The notes under the pieces were generated by a model, which was not told the DNA's origin, made no database searches, and saw only the letters and a program-made list of their open reading frames with translations. Shown here piece by piece: positions 12,717 to 23,875 of a DNA stretch of 64,000 nucleotides; within the stretch, counting starts at the first letter, position 1, and each line of letters starts with the position of its first letter. Both the position numbers and the translations under genes were made by a program. Source of the DNA: Rotaria sp. Silwood1. Its lineage: Eukaryota > Rotifera > Eurotatoria > Philodinida > Philodinidae. The stretch spans positions 2,995,581 through 3,059,580 of the forward strand of contig CAJNOP010000009.1 of assembly GCA_905250075.1 (NCBI GenBank), written 5' to 3'.

Positions 12717-14075
12717 TTATTTTTTCACATTGATGAAATTTTCATTGATATCGCGTTGCCACGCATCAATGAAATTATTTTTTATATTCTTTTCAATTTT
12801 GAACGCTATTTCTGCTCCCTCACGATCTCTCATGATCCACTGAGTGCCATTATAGATTGGATTGAGACGAAATATGCGTAAAAATAAATCAGTGGTTCCT
12901 TCTGTGTAGAAGCGACATTTATCAAAGTGGCCGAAATTGACGAGACCAGCCCAATCATAGCGGAAATTTGAATTCACCACAATTCCATTCTCAAAATGAT
13001 CTATGTTAACTTCACGCTCATTGCACGCCATGTCTCTCATAAGTTCATCTGCAGTGGCAAGCCACGATTCGAGAAAATTTCGATTTCGTGATTTAAGAAT
13101 CGAACGCCGGATTGACTGAGCAATATTCAGTAGGGAGTAAGGATCTTCAAAATTGTCGGACAATATTCGCAAAGTGCAATTGGCAACTAAACCAGGTGTA
13201 GCGATTGAATCAGATACGCCACGATAATTAACAATGATATTAGTGTGTCGAATAATCATCTCGTCTTTTTTAAAACATGAAACATTTAATGTAAGAATAA
13301 TATAGGCAATCATGATGTCGTGAATAGTTAAAGTACTGTCATCAAATAGTGTACGCAATCTGATAATCTGCTCACCAGAAAAATGTATATTTAATTGAAC
13401 ATGCGTCTCTTGTTCGATCGTCATTTTTTCTTGAATTTGTTCAGTCGATAGAGCGTCACATAAATGTCGCATGGCAGGTAATAATGATCGATCAACTTCA
13501 TTTTTTGACCATAGGCGGCGTTCAAAACTAGGTAATAGTGCCGGAAGTTCGATTTGTTGGTAGGAACATGAAAACATATGCAGAAAATTCAAGCAAGCAC
13601 AGGCATCTCCAAGAACATGTGCCCAACTTGTGCCGAGCACCCATTCATCACTTCGTACAAGCCGAGTGATTTTCACACGGAAAAGTGGTTCATTTGGACA
13701 ACCATGCCATAGTTTCGTAGTTTGTACTTCGTCAAGAAAAGGTTGCAATTGACCTTCGACATTGTCCCGTACCACATTAGAGTTAAGAGGCCATTGTATT
13801 AATTCTGTATTATCAAGAATTGTAACTGGTACGGCTTTGTCAGACATTTCAATGATATAATGCTCTTCATCGTGTAGGAGTAAACGACCGCAAACTAAAG
13901 GCCATAATGCCAGAATGTGACTGAGTGCGTCTTTCAAACGATTGAGATCTAAGTCACCTGGATATACGAAAACATTATCAATACGTGGAGTAATCCATAG
14001 ATCGGTTCCAGTCAATTCAATCCGACGATTTCCACCAGTGAATGACGATGGAAAAATTTCTGTTTTCATCTGCAT
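12717..14075 (-). CDS. HxxxD-motif acyltransferase (transferase family, BAHD/trichothecene acetyltransferase-like)
   Basis: 452 aa, single exon, about the full length usual for the family (430-470). The catalytic HxxxD motif is His153-Val-Leu-Gly-Asp157, in the context TSWAHVLGDACACLNFLH. The N-terminus (LTGTDLWITPRIDNVFVYPG..LKDALSHILALWPLVCGRL) matches the usual start of these enzymes, where short helices pack before the first half-domain. The second motif, DFGWG in plants, is altered (SNFRYDWAGLVNFGH). These enzymes move an acyl group from acyl-CoA to an alcohol or amine, in the cytosol. The family belongs mainly to plants and fungi, so an intronless copy in an animal genome suggests horizontal transfer (inference). 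Substrate unknown. The ATG at 14075 is followed by a second in-frame Met two codons later; either could serve. Confidence 0.85.
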   Translation of the reverse strand: MQMKTEIFPSSFTGGNRRIELTGTDLWITPRIDNVFVYPGDLDLNRLKDALSHILALWPLVCGRLLLHDEEHYIIEMSDKAVPVTILDNTELIQWPLNSNVVRDNVEGQLQPFLDEVQTTKLWHGCPNEPLFRVKITRLVRSDEWVLGTSWAHVLGDACACLNFLHMFSCSYQQIELPALLPSFERRLWSKNEVDRSLLPAMRHLCDALSTEQIQEKMTIEQETHVQLNIHFSGEQIIRLRTLFDDSTLTIHDIMIAYIILTLNVSCFKKDEMIIRHTNIIVNYRGVSDSIATPGLVANCTLRILSDNFEDPYSLLNIAQSIRRSILKSRNRNFLESWLATADELMRDMACNEREVNIDHFENGIVVNSNFRYDWAGLVNFGHFDKCRFYTEGTTDLFLRIFRLNPIYNGTQWIMRDREGAEIAFKIEKNIKNNFIDAWQRDINENFINVKK

Positions 14076-15482
14076 ACTGTTATTTATCGCTTATAAACTT
14101 TACTCACATCCATAGAAAGATTACGCTGCTTCGACCACGTGCTCTACTTTATGATTCTCTTTCCTATATAAAAATGTTGTGGGAAACTACAGAACAAGAA
14201 AGAAAAAAGCAACAGACCGAAATGATATCAAACAAATAAGAAGTATATTTTGCAACGTACATGTTTTACATTGCATGCTATAGGTGGCGACAGTATATGA
14301 ACCAGTAGGATAAATATTTCTTGAGGCAGAACTGTAGCTACTCATGAGATTACTATCGTTTATCGATGAATCAGTAAAAGTATAAAGTACAATGGTTGAT
14401 CTACACATCTGTACATTTTTAAAATGACTTATTGCGTGTTCAGCCAAAACCGATTCTGAAAAAAGTAACTTCAGAATCACAAAATCTTCTGAACATAATT
14501 ATGTGAATTATGTAATTTCGAAACTTTCTGGACTTCAATCATTCACAGGTTTCCATTGATCTTCCGTGGTAATCAACGTTTGGCTTAACAAAGCCTTAAG
14601 ACATTTATATAACAAAAGGTTCGTCACTTCATTTTGATAAAAGAAGTACACTAAAAGTAGAGCCTACTGAGAAGGATGAAAACACGGAGATACAAAGGTC
14701 ATGTAGTTTCATGTTGGGATATGTTTGTCTCATTCCAAAACATCTGAAGTAACTAATGCTTGACGATACGATTGTAAAATTGTTATGCTTTTGGCTTCAT
14801 TGAATCGTTTCATATTCGTATCGCGTGTGAATTGGTTGCGTAACTAAAAGACATATCATAATGGATTCGACTTTTTTCAAACATTTTGGGTCACGATTTG
14901 ACTAGATCAACTAGAAGATCATGTCGATTGTTCTATAAAGAAAAAAATGAAAACCGTTTTAAATACTCATAGAACATATGACAAGACTGTCCTGAGTTAT
15001 ATGCCATTCTTGATCTTGTTCCTACGTAAAAAGAAAACCAAACATGTTGAAAGAAGAGTTTTCTGGCATATCTTATGTATTTCTTTTCTTTTAGTGATTG
15101 ATCATCACCATTTAAGTTGTTAAGCAACAATGCAGAATTGAAACACATTTATCACTATTTACTTCAACATTCGTGAACACTCATTTTTTCCAAAACTAAT
15201 TCTTGTTTCTAGTAAAAGTCCAAAACTCAAGCTAAGTATATCAACTATAGTATGAATATAATTATGAGTTAAATTCTGATCGAAGATAATCCATGTTACA
15301 GAAATACAATCGAACGTGATGTTCCAAATGTGCTAAAACATATTCGGAAATTGACTATGCGCATCGTATGTTTATCTGTGGTTCTTGACTCGTCGTTTTC
15401 ATCTTAAAACTAAATATCAAGCCGAATTTAAGAAGAAAAACTCACAAGCATTTCAAGATATGGAACATACGTAGAAAAATGC
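14076..15482. other. Intergenic stretch upstream of the acyltransferase
   Basis: The first few hundred bases should hold the acyltransferase promoter (gene on -). Only unsupported short ORFs are seen on either strand. Confidence 0.4.
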
Positions 15483-15527
15483 GCATATATATCAGAGATC
15501 GAAACGAGTCAAAAAAATTCAACTCGA

Positions 15528-15645
15528 CTCGACTCGACTGAACCATTCAATCGACTCGACATGCATCTAAAAAACATTTGACTCGGCTCGACTCGACTCG
15601 ACTCGACTCGACTCGAGCCGAGTCGAGTCGAGCCGCCGAGTATCG
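15528..15645. repeat. ACTCG pentamer repeats, left end of element
   Basis: Runs of GACTC/ACTCG switch to CGAGT in the middle near 15610, giving a self-complementary block. Confidence 0.8.
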
Positions 15646-16562
15646 ATTCAAAATCGAATGTTTAGAAGTACATTCTTAATATCAAGAATGAGAAGAAATT
15701 TAGGCACACATTTCACTTGTATCATAGTGTTGAAACATCCATGTCGGACCACACGAAAAGGAAACCGTCAGCTTCAGGAAATTGCGACAATTTCTTGAAA
15801 GCAGTATTTGAGACTTGGAGATCTCAGATTTTTTTTCTGTGTCTTCCCATTAAAATCCTGTCTTTGTCGCTCAAAGATGGTCGGAAGTCATCGAAAAAGT
15901 CCTTCGCTCTCTCCACTTGATGTACTGCTTCGATTTTCTATCAATTTTCGGAGGTTCTCTGTCAGAAACAGAAATTTTCTACAAGTTTTCTACTCGGTTT
16001 CAGAGCTTGGAATTATCGTCTCGAATAATTCTGAATCATTTTCTTGCGCGATTTCGGCAATACTGCAGGACGATTTCTTCTCCCCATAAATGTTCCAAGA
16101 CTATTCGAAACGGTCCTATTGGATGGAATGGTTAACATATTTCATCGATTTCAATATTCTAAATATGATCAAATATTTGATTATATAAACATCCATTCTG
16201 TTTTGATCATCTTTTTGCGATAGATAATGAAATAATGCAATACACTACTAAATCTGTTGCACGTCGCAAGCAGATCACTTACATAGGCTGACGATCAATC
16301 AAGTCATTGCATTCTAATTAATCTTTGAACAGTCAATAATGCATTGAATACAATGAAAGCTAGTGTATATCATTCATTGTAGTTTATTTAGCGTCGTCAG
16401 TTCATCACTATCTATTCATTTTAATGCTTTGTTCAACCTATTCATTGAAATGAATTGACATTGTCTCATCTCGGTTCGTCTAACGATGACGATGACTAAT
16501 ATTGAGAAACAAATGATAGAATTATGAAGAAATTTTTAAAAAGTCGAATCGTTGGGGTCAAA

Positions 16563-16675
16563 TTCGACTCCCCTCGACTCGACTCGACACATTTCTCAAA
16601 CTTCGCACTCGGGCTCGACTCGACTCGGCGTGAACCGAGTCGAGTCGAGTCGATTTGTCGAGTACTCGACTCGTT
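16563..16675. repeat. ACTCG pentamer repeats, right end of element
   Basis: CTCGACTCGACTCGA is followed by its complement GAGTCGAGTCGAGTCGA, mirroring the left end of the same element. Confidence 0.8.
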
Positions 16676-16696
16676 TTCGGTCTCTGATGCACATAT

Positions 16697-17416
16697 ACAC
16701 CTACACCCGTAATACGTCTATTCAGATGTCATCAGACATTCGTAAATGTAATCAATTACAGTAGATCTACTCTCACGTCATCATATTCTTCGAGACTTCT
16801 AGACTATGCAGTGAAGAAATCATGATGAATTATAATATTGGATCTAATGTAATTATTATAGAATAAACGTGAATAACTCTTAGAACGAACGAAATGGTAA
16901 CCTACAGGAAAAACATGAGGTGGTAGCATCTATGAAAAGATAATCTGCTAGCGATTATCAAAATGGTATCGTATTCATTCATTTTCATGATAGAAAAGAT
17001 TATTTTCATGAAAGGAAGTGCACAGCAAGGGAATGGGATTTTCCCACATATTGAGAAGAATATTTATCTACAAGCTAACACATATGAAACTTGATTTCAT
17101 TATTGCACTTTCATCTATTCCATTGTTATATTGCGAAGAGATTAATTTACGACTTTATCTATGTTGAAGGACGACTAGATCTACTAAAATTACACTGATA
17201 CTTGAAAGAAAACACAAGTAGGAAAGGAAGTGAAATATAATATGCCACATTAATATGTAAACAAGAGTATTGTAATGCCATTCTCGGAAGTGAACACAGT
17301 ATAGTATAATGTAGTGTGGTAGAAAACAAAGGCTATTCTATTTGAAAGTGAGTTAAGAATGCTAAGAAGATGTCATATTCTATTTTAGAGCATAAAAAAA
17401 AATCGCTTTTATCAAC
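16697..17416. other. Intergenic stretch
   Basis: Begins with a short C-rich telomere-like patch (ACACCTACACCCG near 16696). Otherwise nothing recognisable before the ATG at 17417. Confidence 0.4.
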
Positions 17417-18780
17417 ATGGCAGCTATCCTTCTGGAAACAGTCGACAAGAATATTGAGCGTAACGAACTTCCCAAGACACTTGTTCGACTTTTACATGCT
17501 GTTCACAATTTGGATGTTAGCCTTGTTCGATTCTGTGCGATTTGTTCTGGGAAGCTCTTAGAGAATGAGAATATGCTAACGGATTTTGATCCTCATGTTG
17601 GCGACTGTAGTTGTCATTTGCGAGCTCAGATGTTTTGGAGCCTAACAGAATACTATCGCACGACGAAAAAGCGCGAATGGATCGGCGACGCCATCAAAGT
17701 AATTAAGGACATCAAGAAAAAAATTATCGCTCTTTACTTAGAAACTCGCCGGCTTAATGGTAATATTGAAGTAATAGGTTTCGCCGCCACTTTTTCACTC
17801 TCCAGTATCTTTGAACGTATTGGTTGCAAACCTCTTTTCCTGATACTTGATGATTATTCATCGGAAATTGAGTAAGGAGATAATTACAAATTTTTTTCGA
17901 TTTCAAATAAAAATATTGCCTCTAATTTCAATAGAAAAAATAGAAACTCATCGTCTATCGTTTGTCCAGCTACGGGCCGAAGACATTGAATTATCAAAGC
18001 CGATAAATGGAGTTTCACTGATCGTCTTTCGCTGGTTCGATTTCTCTCCTATTGTCGCCTCTTATCATTGCACAAAACGGCCATACTTGAACCAGGCATT
18101 ATTCGATATCGAATTGACCCTCTCGTTGTCTTTGCTGAGACCGAGAAAGAGCTTGATTGTCTGAATCTCATCGATGGCAGCGTTCTATCAAGCTTCATTG
18201 CTGATAGTGATAGACCGTCTCGTAAAATGCTCATTCGGGATATGGAGATCATGCAAATATATCTGACACAGATTACTTGTGATTGGATGTCAAACATGTC
18301 ACGTAGCTTGAATCTTGGAAAGTCCTTTGAACAGTAAGATGTTCATCTGCCAATTTATTTTGTCTCTCTGTTTGTCATATAGTTTTCTCAAAAGCTGTAT
18401 TCAAATTTCGAAGCGTAAACTTTGCTGCATGCCTGCGTATCCATCAATCCTGTCCATATGTTTTGAATGGCTTGTTAAAGGCACTCCAATTCTCTTGGTC
18501 ATTCGTCGTTTCTGTGCTCAAGGTAGAGTCATTTTTTGCTAGTTGTCTTTAAACATCGTTGATAATAGCATTGTGCGTAGCTCAGAATTTGTTTTGACTA
18601 CTTGTGGATCCATTGGTTTTAATTGAGTTTTCAGGTGCATTAAAGTCCCATTAGAAATATGACTTCATGTTGGAATATTTTAAAATGTTCTAAACCATGC
18701 AGTAGCACACACACAATAACTACACGTATCTAATATTGCGAAACTTAGGCACTCAATACGAAGCAGATACATTTGAATGA
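17417..18780 (+). pseudogene. Unrecognised multi-exon coding region, possibly degraded
   Basis: A clean frame runs from ATG 17417 to 17875. It gives a 152-residue peptide with coding-like composition and a Cys-rich segment (CAICSGKLL..GDCSCHL). Further coding-like segments follow: about 17935-18070 (ETHRLSFVQLRAEDIELSKPI), 18068-18333 in another frame (EPGIIRYRIDPLVVFAETEKELDCLNLIDGSVLSSFIADSDRPSRKML), 18372-18520 after a plausible GTAAG..TATAG intron, and a short tail after TTAG ending in TGA near 18780. Good donor sites (GAGTAAGG at 17870, CAGTAAGATG at 18334) support a spliced gene. I could not join exons 1 to 3 in one phase, so either an exon border is misplaced or the gene carries a frameshift. 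I do not recognise the family and assign no function. Confidence 0.4.
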
Positions 18781-19524
18781 TTGTTTAAAAGTGGCCAAAA
18801 TAGCTGTATTCAGAAGAATACAAGTTTCAGTACTATCGATCAAGGCCGTTTAGTATGGCTTGATCTTTCTTGTAGACCTTATCTTTGTCTTGTGACTACA
18901 TATAGCTTCAAATGTATTAAAGAGGATCAAGTTACTGAATCCTTATTCTTTTGTGCTTCGACAGTTTAGCCATTTGTACAGGACTTGATCAGCTGTAAAT
19001 AAACAGAAGATCATAGCTCTCCAATATCATCTGATATCCATATATGTGCTAATGATAAAAAATGTATTAGCATAGATTTTCATTCTTATTATCAAGCCAT
19101 TTCATGCCAGTAATGTTCCTAGAATTTGAAAACCTTCAATTATAGCTCTGTTTCTTTCTCTATGGTACAGATAGTTACTGACATGGCTGGATTCTATTGC
19201 TATTAGCATTGTTAAAAGTTTATCCCACCCATAAGAAATAATGATTAATCAATAAGGTATCTTGATAGTACGCATACAAGTCTCAACAAACCCGTTCGAA
19301 CACGAATTTGTTCATCTCATTTCACGCATAAGTGCTACCTTCGCTATAGAGCGTCAGACTGAGCATTGTGTTTCAGAATGCATTATTCGATCAAGCATTT
19401 TCAAACTTAGAACTTTTAAGATCTGCATTTATGAGAATATAATATACAATGTATTGAAAATACTCCAGGAGTCTGAAAATGAAGTCTATTTTGAAATCGT
19501 TGACTAGTATCTTCGAGTAGAGAC
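18781..19524. other. Stretch between the unrecognised gene and the nested transposon
   Basis: Contains an 81-residue frame at 19262-19507 without known motifs. It might be another exon of the neighbouring unrecognised gene, but I found no supporting splice phase. Confidence 0.3.
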
Positions 19525-19596
19525 CATGACGTAAATGAATTACAAAATAATTCAAAAACACTGAGTTACAAAATAATTCACTTTCTATTAGTTTCT

Positions 19597-19774
19597 ACCA
19601 GGGTCTACCAGGGTCTACCAGGGTCTAGGGTCTACCAGGGTCTAGGGTCTACCAGGGTCTAGGGTCTACCAGGGTCTACCAGGGTCTAGGGTCTACCAGG
19701 GTCTACCAGGGTCTACCAGGGTCTAGGATCTACCAGGGTCTACCAGGGTCTAGGGTCTACCAGGGTCTATCAGG
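19597..19774 (+). repeat. GGGTCTACCA minisatellite, left arm
   Basis: The 10-bp unit GGGTCTACCA alternates irregularly with a 17-bp form in which GGGTCTA is added (GGGTCTAGGGTCTACCA). It is nearly perfect for about 175 bp. It mirrors the right arm and so would form the stem of a large hairpin. Confidence 0.9.
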
Positions 19775-19876
19775 GTTTCGCGGTACCCACATCGAGAGAG
19801 ACGTGATGTAAGTCGTTTCGCGGCACCCACAACGAGAGAGATGTGATGTATGTTGTTTCGCAGCACCCACATCGAG
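19775..19876. repeat. 40-bp tandem repeat core between minisatellite arms
   Basis: The unit begins GTTTCGCGG[TC]ACCCACA and starts at 19775, 19815 and 19855: about 2.5 copies with exact 40-bp spacing and a few substitutions. It lies at the symmetry centre of the foldback element. Confidence 0.85.
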
Positions 19877-20041
19877 ACTCTAGTAGACCCTGGTAGACCC
19901 TAGACCCTGGTAGGCCCTGGTAGACCCTAGACCCTGGTAGACCCTAGACCCTGGTAGGCCCTGGTAGACCCTAGACCCTGGTAGACCCTAGACCCTAGTA
20001 GACCCTGGTAGACCCTAGACCCTGGTAGACCCTGGTAGACC
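19877..20041 (-). repeat. GGGTCTACCA minisatellite, right arm (first part)
   Basis: The same units in reverse orientation (TGGTAGACCC, with TAGACCC insertions). The array is cut by the hAT insertion at 20042 and resumes at 23840-23875. Confidence 0.9.
20034..20041. repeat. 8-bp target site duplication, left copy
   Basis: GGTAGACC directly precedes the hAT terminus. An identical copy follows the other terminus at 23840-23847. Because the target is itself a minisatellite containing this octamer many times, the match is expected both from duplication and from target choice. Confidence 0.8.
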
Positions 20042-23000
20042 CAGAGGTGCAGAATCTGCCGTAAAAAGCAAAAATTTCCCCCACCGTTAAAATTTTTTCG
20101 AAAAATTTCCCCAGTTAGAAAAATCAAAAAACATGGCCTTCTGTGGATTATATATCTATAAGCAAAGGCATCGAAAAAGAACTACTTAAAACAAACAGCG
20201 TGATTTAAAAAAACAATCCGTTCTATTAATTATCGATTGATTCTGGTAATTTTGGTACTTGTTTTTTTCTCAAATGGTTTAGTACAACAGAGCCAGGTGA
20301 TAAAAGTTTCCATGTTTGATATTGTTCACTCTTTTTATAAAATAACCAATTTTTCTTCTTCTTGCTGCTGAAGTAATGATCCAGTGAATGTTTGATAAAT
20401 GAATCAGCGAGATGCAATGGGGGAGCATTCCAGTGAGGCATTACTTCATTATCTAACGAATCATGATGTAATGAACGGTTGCCATGAATATGTCCTTTTA
20501 AAATTGACACTGCTGATTCACATATCGCTTCGCTTCTAATTTTGAGTACCATTAATGAATGAAAGTAGAGAAAATCATTGATACCGTCGGATAAATCTGT
20601 ACTTGTATAAAAGCTTTTCATCACTTTTGATGTGATCAACTCTCCATTTGTTGTCCAAATGTCCAGGGTATCCTTCTCTTTGATTTCATGTAAAACTCGT
20701 CGTTTCCATTCGGAGTATTGATCTTGTATAGTATTTCCATCTATCTGTATATATTCTGAGTTCAACAGCGTCTATTCAATAAGTCCTTGTAATTCAACTC
20801 TGCCATAATCAATCATTGTTTGTTTACCTGTTGATACCACTAGGTCGTATAAACGTTAAACATCTAAACAATTTTTCATCAATATAAAAATATATGGTAT
20901 CTCTCGAAACCGTGTTGTAATTGTTTCAACTAATTGTTGACATAATTCGATCAATTTTTTTCTTGCATGTGTAGTTGGATCTTCTAAATCATAATCACCA
21001 GGTCGTATGATGATTGGACGTTGTTTGAATTCACATTTCAATAGATCTTGATAATATTGTTCAATATATTTTGCTGATGGCATCGCTCGAACTTGTGTAT
21101 CTTCGTCGTCTTCTTCTTGTATATCACAATCGTCATCGATTGTTGGTCCGAGTAAGCCAACTGGTTCTGGTTCTTCACATTCTAACGTAATAAGATAAAA
21201 GTGTGTATTCGAAAGGTGGCAATATTTTACAATCTAAAACAAGAATTTACCTTCCACACTATCCATTTCTTGTGTTTTATTTAAATCTAATTGTTCAAGT
21301 AATTTACTATATCCATTTAAACATTTTTGTAAATATCGAATTGAATCATCATGTTCCCACGGGTATTTATTGACTTGCTGCACAGACATAGATGCTCGTA
21401 CAAGAATATTGTAGATATCATTTAAACCAATAAGTTTACAAACAAAATTCACAGATTTGATATCTTCATGCTAAACCAGAGAATGAAGTGATTCTCACGG
21501 AGTAAAAATTCTGATTACAACTTACTTTGTAACTAACATTATCGCTATCACCTGCTTTGTATTCTGTATCAATATTTCGTCTTGTTCTTGCACTTACATT
21601 TCCACCTGCTAATGAGTTAATTACACTATCTTGTTCTTGCAAATAATACAGAGTTGACCAATCTCTTAATACTGTTTCGTATACGCGGAGTTCGGATTGA
21701 ACAAAACGGGTAATATGAAATTGTTTTGGTTGTAGTATTTGTTCTTCGACTAATTCTGCTGCTTCCAGTAGGTGCTCATATGATTTTCCATATGAATATT
21801 TTTTCATGATTGTACCACATGTTTTAATGAACCTTTGTAACCAGGAAAATTTACTTTGTTTCTTTGCATCATTTATTGCTAATTCAAGTAAATGTGCACT
21901 ATCCCATGACACTGTTAACCATCTCTCTCGCATTCCTAGTTTTTGACATAGATGTTTTTCAATTCGCAAATTAATATAAGCACCATCGACGGCACAACCA
22001 GTGAATTGTTCTTGCAATGCATTTTTTTTCAAGCCAAATGATTCTAGTACTCGAACACAATTACTAGCTAAGTCTTCCCCCGTTAACTCTGTTTGACATA
22101 ATGGAGACTGAAGATAAAGAGGTGTTAACTGTCCGTCAATCATTACGATCATAATTGTCACCTGCATCGACCTTTTTAATAATGTAACGTTATCCAATGT
22201 TATGCCGAACGGTCGACGACGTTGTGTAACAGGATCAACCGAATGTAAATATTCACTAATTCTGTTTTTCATCGTTATTGTCATCGACGTTCTTAGTTTC
22301 TCGAAAAACCATCGACTGTGTCTAAACATATATGCAAATAATAAGGTCTAGCATGACACTGACAGATTTATCTCTGGTAAAATAGTTTTATCTACCTATA
22401 AGTTCCAACTGATGCTCCAGAGATATCCAATAAGTTCAATGTATCAACAAATTTCAGACCACCAAGACCACCTTGAATGCAGAATAACGCTGCTCGACCA
22501 ACATTCCATCCAGCTTTCTCATTTTTTCTTAAAAAATCGTCGAATAATTGCTTTCGTTTCTCATCTTCTTCTACACACCAGATGTGTAGTTTGTTTAAAT
22601 AATGATGTCTTAAAGCTTTTTTTAAATTTCGAAAACGTTCAGATTGAACTCGAGTCGCGTCTTGTTCAACGTATTCAAATGAGCCAAACGAAGATTTAAT
22701 AGTACTTAATAAATGTTTTGGTGCATGTTTTTTAAACTTTAAACATGGTATACACGTAATAGTATCCAGTTGATTATTTATTTCCATATGCTTCAATGAA
22801 TATAACTCATTCGTACATTTGATACTTTCAAATAGTTGTTCAATATCATCCGATTGTAGAATTGACGACACATGCTTTTTTGCTTTGTCCGAATTCATTT
22901 GTTCTATCGTCTCTGATAATTTTGTCAGCTGCTTCGACATCGATAGTAATTGATCGTGAACGGAATAGATCGTCGGACTCGTCAAAACAACACCAGAAGG

Positions 23001-23839
23001 CATAGGTGAGGGATCCGAATGAATGAGTGATGGACGTGAGGGTGAAATGATGATAGAAGATTGTTGTTCTTGTTCCTGGTCGTCATTACTGATGGTATCT
23101 ATAACTGTTTCTCTTCCTTGAGTTTTTTTTTGAAAAAATTTTTCCATATTGTTTTCTGCAAGCTTCAGTTTGAACGTTTTACCAGGATGATTTCTTGTAC
23201 AATGGTCCTTCGCTTTATCTTTACGACCATTCCAATCACAATAAAAACACGATACTTGTTCTTTACTAGGAAACATTTCTACTGCTCAAAATCGTAACAA
23301 TATAGTGATCTAAAGTCAAAGAGTAAATACGAAGCATGACAGAGTAGTGATATGACAAGAAAGAAAAGTAGAAAGAATACCAAGAAGCAAGATAGTCACT
23401 ATGACTAAATACGCAACAAGCAAATCAGAGAAAGTGTCTAGTAACCTTGTGTGATTACTCTCACCATTACATCATCAATATCAGAACAAAACAACAAATG
23501 AAGCATCATACCAGAAGAGCAGAGAGCGAAATATATCTCATACACATACCACTCACATGCACTCACGCGCGCGGAGCAACAAAACAGAACATATGGAACT
23601 GAGAGAAAGAGAAAAACGAAGTATGAGGAAAGAGAAACAGGACAAAAAGAAAGAAATAGTTAATAACACAAAGGCAAGAAGCTCATAGGTAGAGGCATTA
23701 CAGCTTGTGATTTTTTTCATATGGGAAAAAGTTATTTTTTCGAAACATTTCCAGGCTCAAAAATTTTCAAAAATTTCCCCAGATCTAAAAAATTTCCCCC
23801 ACCGCGCGGTGCCGCACACGGGTAGATTCTGCACCTCTG
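20042..23839. mobile_element. hAT-superfamily DNA transposon (3,798 bp)
   Basis: The terminal inverted repeats are CAGAGGTGCAGAATCTGCC (20042) and its complement ending GATTCTGCACCTCTG at 23839. They differ at about one position in the first 19, and CAGAGGTG is a typical hAT end. Subterminal regions on both sides share AAATTTCCCC and TTTCCCCCACCG blocks in inverted orientation. An 8-bp duplication GGTAGACC flanks the element (20034-20041 and 23840-23847). The interior holds one transposase gene on the minus strand with a zinc finger, a hAT-like catalytic core and a C-terminal region. The ends look young, but the transposase frame is broken by two stop codons. Confidence 0.9.
20226..23276 (-). 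pseudogene. hAT transposase gene, four exons, with two in-frame stop codons
   Basis: Exons are 23276-22396, 22321-21526, 21470-21251 and 21181-20226, with GT-AG introns of 74, 55 and 69 bp. The sum of 2,853 nt keeps one phase. Exon 1 has an N-terminal BED/C2H2-like finger (CFYCDWNGRKDKAKDHCTRNH), a linker with acidic/Gln runs and a helical part. Exon 2 carries the hAT core: a first acidic site in GITLDNVTLL, a second in FTGCAVDGAYIN, then WDSAHLLELAINDAK, where other hATs have the H-C-x-x-H segment. The end of exon 4 has the C-terminal part (VLKIRSEAICESAVSILKGHIHGNRS) corresponding to the dimerisation region. Codons 20858-20856 (TAA) and 20774-20772 (TAG) interrupt an otherwise continuous frame, so this copy is probably inactive. 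An intron hiding the stops did not fit the phase cleanly. Confidence 0.8.
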
Positions 23840-23875
23840 GGTAGACCCTGGTAGACCCTGGTAGACCCTGGTAGA
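23840..23875 (-). repeat. GGGTCTACCA minisatellite, right arm (remainder)
   Basis: Four further TGGTAGACCC-type units displaced from the rest of the array by the hAT insertion. The first eight bases are the second copy of the target duplication. Confidence 0.85.

Larger units (their letters stand above)
15491..16688. mobile_element. Non-autonomous DNA transposon with ACTCG-repeat ends
   Basis: The ends are inverted: ATCAGAGATCGAAACGAGTC at 15491 and GACTCGTTTTCGGTCTCTGAT ending at 16688. The flanking octamers GCATATAT (15483-15490) and GCACATAT (16689-16696) agree at 7 of 8 positions, as expected for an aged 8-bp hAT-type target duplication. Just inside each terminus lie runs of the pentamer ACTCG/CGAGT in both orientations (about 15528-15645 and 16563-16672), so each end can form its own hairpin. 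The roughly 0.9 kb interior has no transposase motif; its short ORFs look fortuitous. The element would need a transposase from elsewhere. Confidence 0.65.

Noticed and set aside
15717..16135. Overlapping ORFs inside the ACTCG element as a transposase
   Set aside because: Frames overlap, lack catalytic motifs and have no consistent splice pattern.
20766..20858. An intron or a frameshift to explain the hAT transposase stops
   Set aside because: The donor at 20827 and acceptors at 20772 or further on did not restore a phase without also keeping a stop, and the uninterrupted frame gives sensible peptide between the stops. Nonsense mutations are the simpler reading.
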